Source of the DNA: Gammaproteobacteria bacterium
GTDB lineage: Bacteria > Pseudomonadota > Gammaproteobacteria > Steroidobacterales > PWYM01
Length of the DNA stretch: 36,249 nt
Reading direction: 5' to 3'
NCBI GenBank assembly: GCA_003567475.1
Contig: PWZL01000083.1
Location: forward strand, 1-36,249
In this document: positions 35,746 to 36,249 of the stretch, piece after piece
How the letters are laid out: each line of letters starts with the position of its first letter
Numbering within the stretch: the first letter of the stretch is position 1
Translations under genes and position numbers: made by a program
Notes under the pieces: model-generated
The model's database searches: none
The model's input: the letters and a program-made list of their open reading frames with translations, nothing else
What the model was told of the DNA's origin: nothing

Positions 35746-36249
35746 TCAGTCGCGGTCGCCAACGGTGTGGTCACTCGCCGCGGGCGTGACCGACGTATCC
35801 GCCGGGCGCACCGCAACGACCTCGATCTCCACCAGCCAGCCCGGATTCACCAGCCCGGCGACCTGCATCACTGACCGCGCTGGGAGATTCGGCTGGGCTG
35901 CAGTGCCGAAAAATTCGCTATAGGCCTGCATGAAGCCGCGAAAATCCATGCGTCCTTCGAGGGCCGGATCTCCGACCAGGAACACCTGCATCTTGACCAC
36001 ATCGCCCATGCCGAGGTCGAGGCGTTCAAGAATCTCCTCGATCCGCACCAGCACATTGGTGGTCTGCACACGCGTGTCGCCCCAGGCAGCCACACTGTCG
36101 CGCGCCGCCTCGGGATTGACCAGGCTGGGAACCTGACCGCTGACATAGACGAGGGCATGTCCGGGTGGGATCTCGACCGCCTGGGCGATCGGGAAGTCCG
36201 ACCCGGGAATCGGGTAGCGAACCGGCGGCTCCAGCGGCTCGGCAAGGAC
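35746..36249 (-). CDS. RidA-family protein, incomplete at the right window edge
   Basis: This is the 3' part (167 visible codons) of a RidA/YjgF/UK114-family protein; the start lies beyond the window. Visible family features are LVYVSGQVPSLVN, the helix TTNVLVRIEEILERLDLGMGDVVKMQVFLV and the end WLVEIEVVAV. The catalytic arginine is present (NLPARSVMQV), unlike in the RidA-like protein at the left end of the window. It would therefore be expected to hydrolyse 2-aminoacrylate or related imines made by PLP enzymes. As the most upstream visible gene of the operon containing a PLP D-amino acid aminotransferase, this fits a protective or pathway role. The extra N-terminal length is larger than in small RidA proteins. 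It ends seven bases before the likely start of the VTT gene. Confidence 0.88.
   Translation of the reverse strand, partial: VLAEPLEPPVRYPIPGSDFPIAQAVEIPPGHALVYVSGQVPSLVNPEAARDSVAAWGDTRVQTTNVLVRIEEILERLDLGMGDVVKMQVFLVGDPALEGRMDFRGFMQAYSEFFGTAAQPNLPARSVMQVAGLVNPGWLVEIEVVAVRPADTSVTPAASDHTVGDRD

Overview
The window is a GC-rich stretch (visibly about two-thirds G+C over most of its length) from a Gram-negative, probably gammaproteobacterial, motile aerobe. Outer-membrane TonB-dependent receptors, Sec, lipoprotein and Tat-type export signals, an OxyR-like site in front of a catalase-peroxidase, and a near-consensus FliA (sigma-28) promoter in front of a chemoreceptor all support this. No rRNA, tRNA, CRISPR array or prophage is visible. 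The species cannot be named from this sequence alone.

Layout. 1-1.03 kb: 3' end of a copper-type TonB receptor. 1.04-4.75 kb (minus): a sodium:solute (NSS) transporter, then an exported two-domain VOC protein, a RidA-like protein and a two-cupin protein. 4.92-7.13 kb (plus): an exported catalase-peroxidase with an OxyR-like site, a promoter and a strong terminator. 7.37-9.58 kb: a chemoreceptor behind the FliA promoter. 9.6-13.2 kb: an SDR oxidoreductase, an unknown exported protein and a lipoprotein amidase. 13.3-15.6 kb (minus): a SulP anion transporter and a tandem universal stress protein. 15.7-19.7 kb (minus): a tight nucleoside operon of a PfkB sugar kinase, a nucleoside hydrolase, a 2-oxoglutarate/Fe(II) oxygenase and a concentrative nucleoside transporter. 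19.75-24.1 kb (plus): a periplasmic-type molybdenum hydroxylase pair (IorA/IorB-like), a CIA30-domain protein and a DUF547 protein. 24.1-24.7 kb is the only gene-free stretch over 300 bases; it holds an internally deleted IS21-family relic. 24.7-25.3 kb: an RHH-Doc toxin-antitoxin pair. 25.4-27.3 kb: a small membrane-anchored protein and a dicarboxylate/amino-acid symporter. 27.3-32.1 kb: a visibly more AT-rich block with a TonB receptor, a ureidoglycolate-lyase-family protein and an MFS transporter. 32.2-36.2 kb (minus): a D-amino-acid catabolism operon.

How the genes work together. Two operons stand out. The first (15.7-19.7 kb) would import nucleosides, split the glycosidic bond and phosphorylate the released sugar. 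The 2OG/Fe(II) oxygenase inside it overlaps the transporter gene, which suggests an extra oxidative step on a nucleoside, base or sugar. The second (32.2-36.2 kb) combines a D-amino acid aminotransferase, which would collect amino groups as D-glutamate, with DgcN (D-glutamate N-acetyltransferase) and DgcA (N-acetyl-D-glutamate racemase). These would turn D-glutamate into N-acetyl-L-glutamate. A RidA with its catalytic arginine and a VTT-family membrane protein lie upstream in the same operon.

Most other loci are uptake or catabolic genes typical of a scavenging heterotroph. Function calls rest on motifs and family resemblance read by eye. Operon and regulatory calls are inferred from spacing and motif matches.
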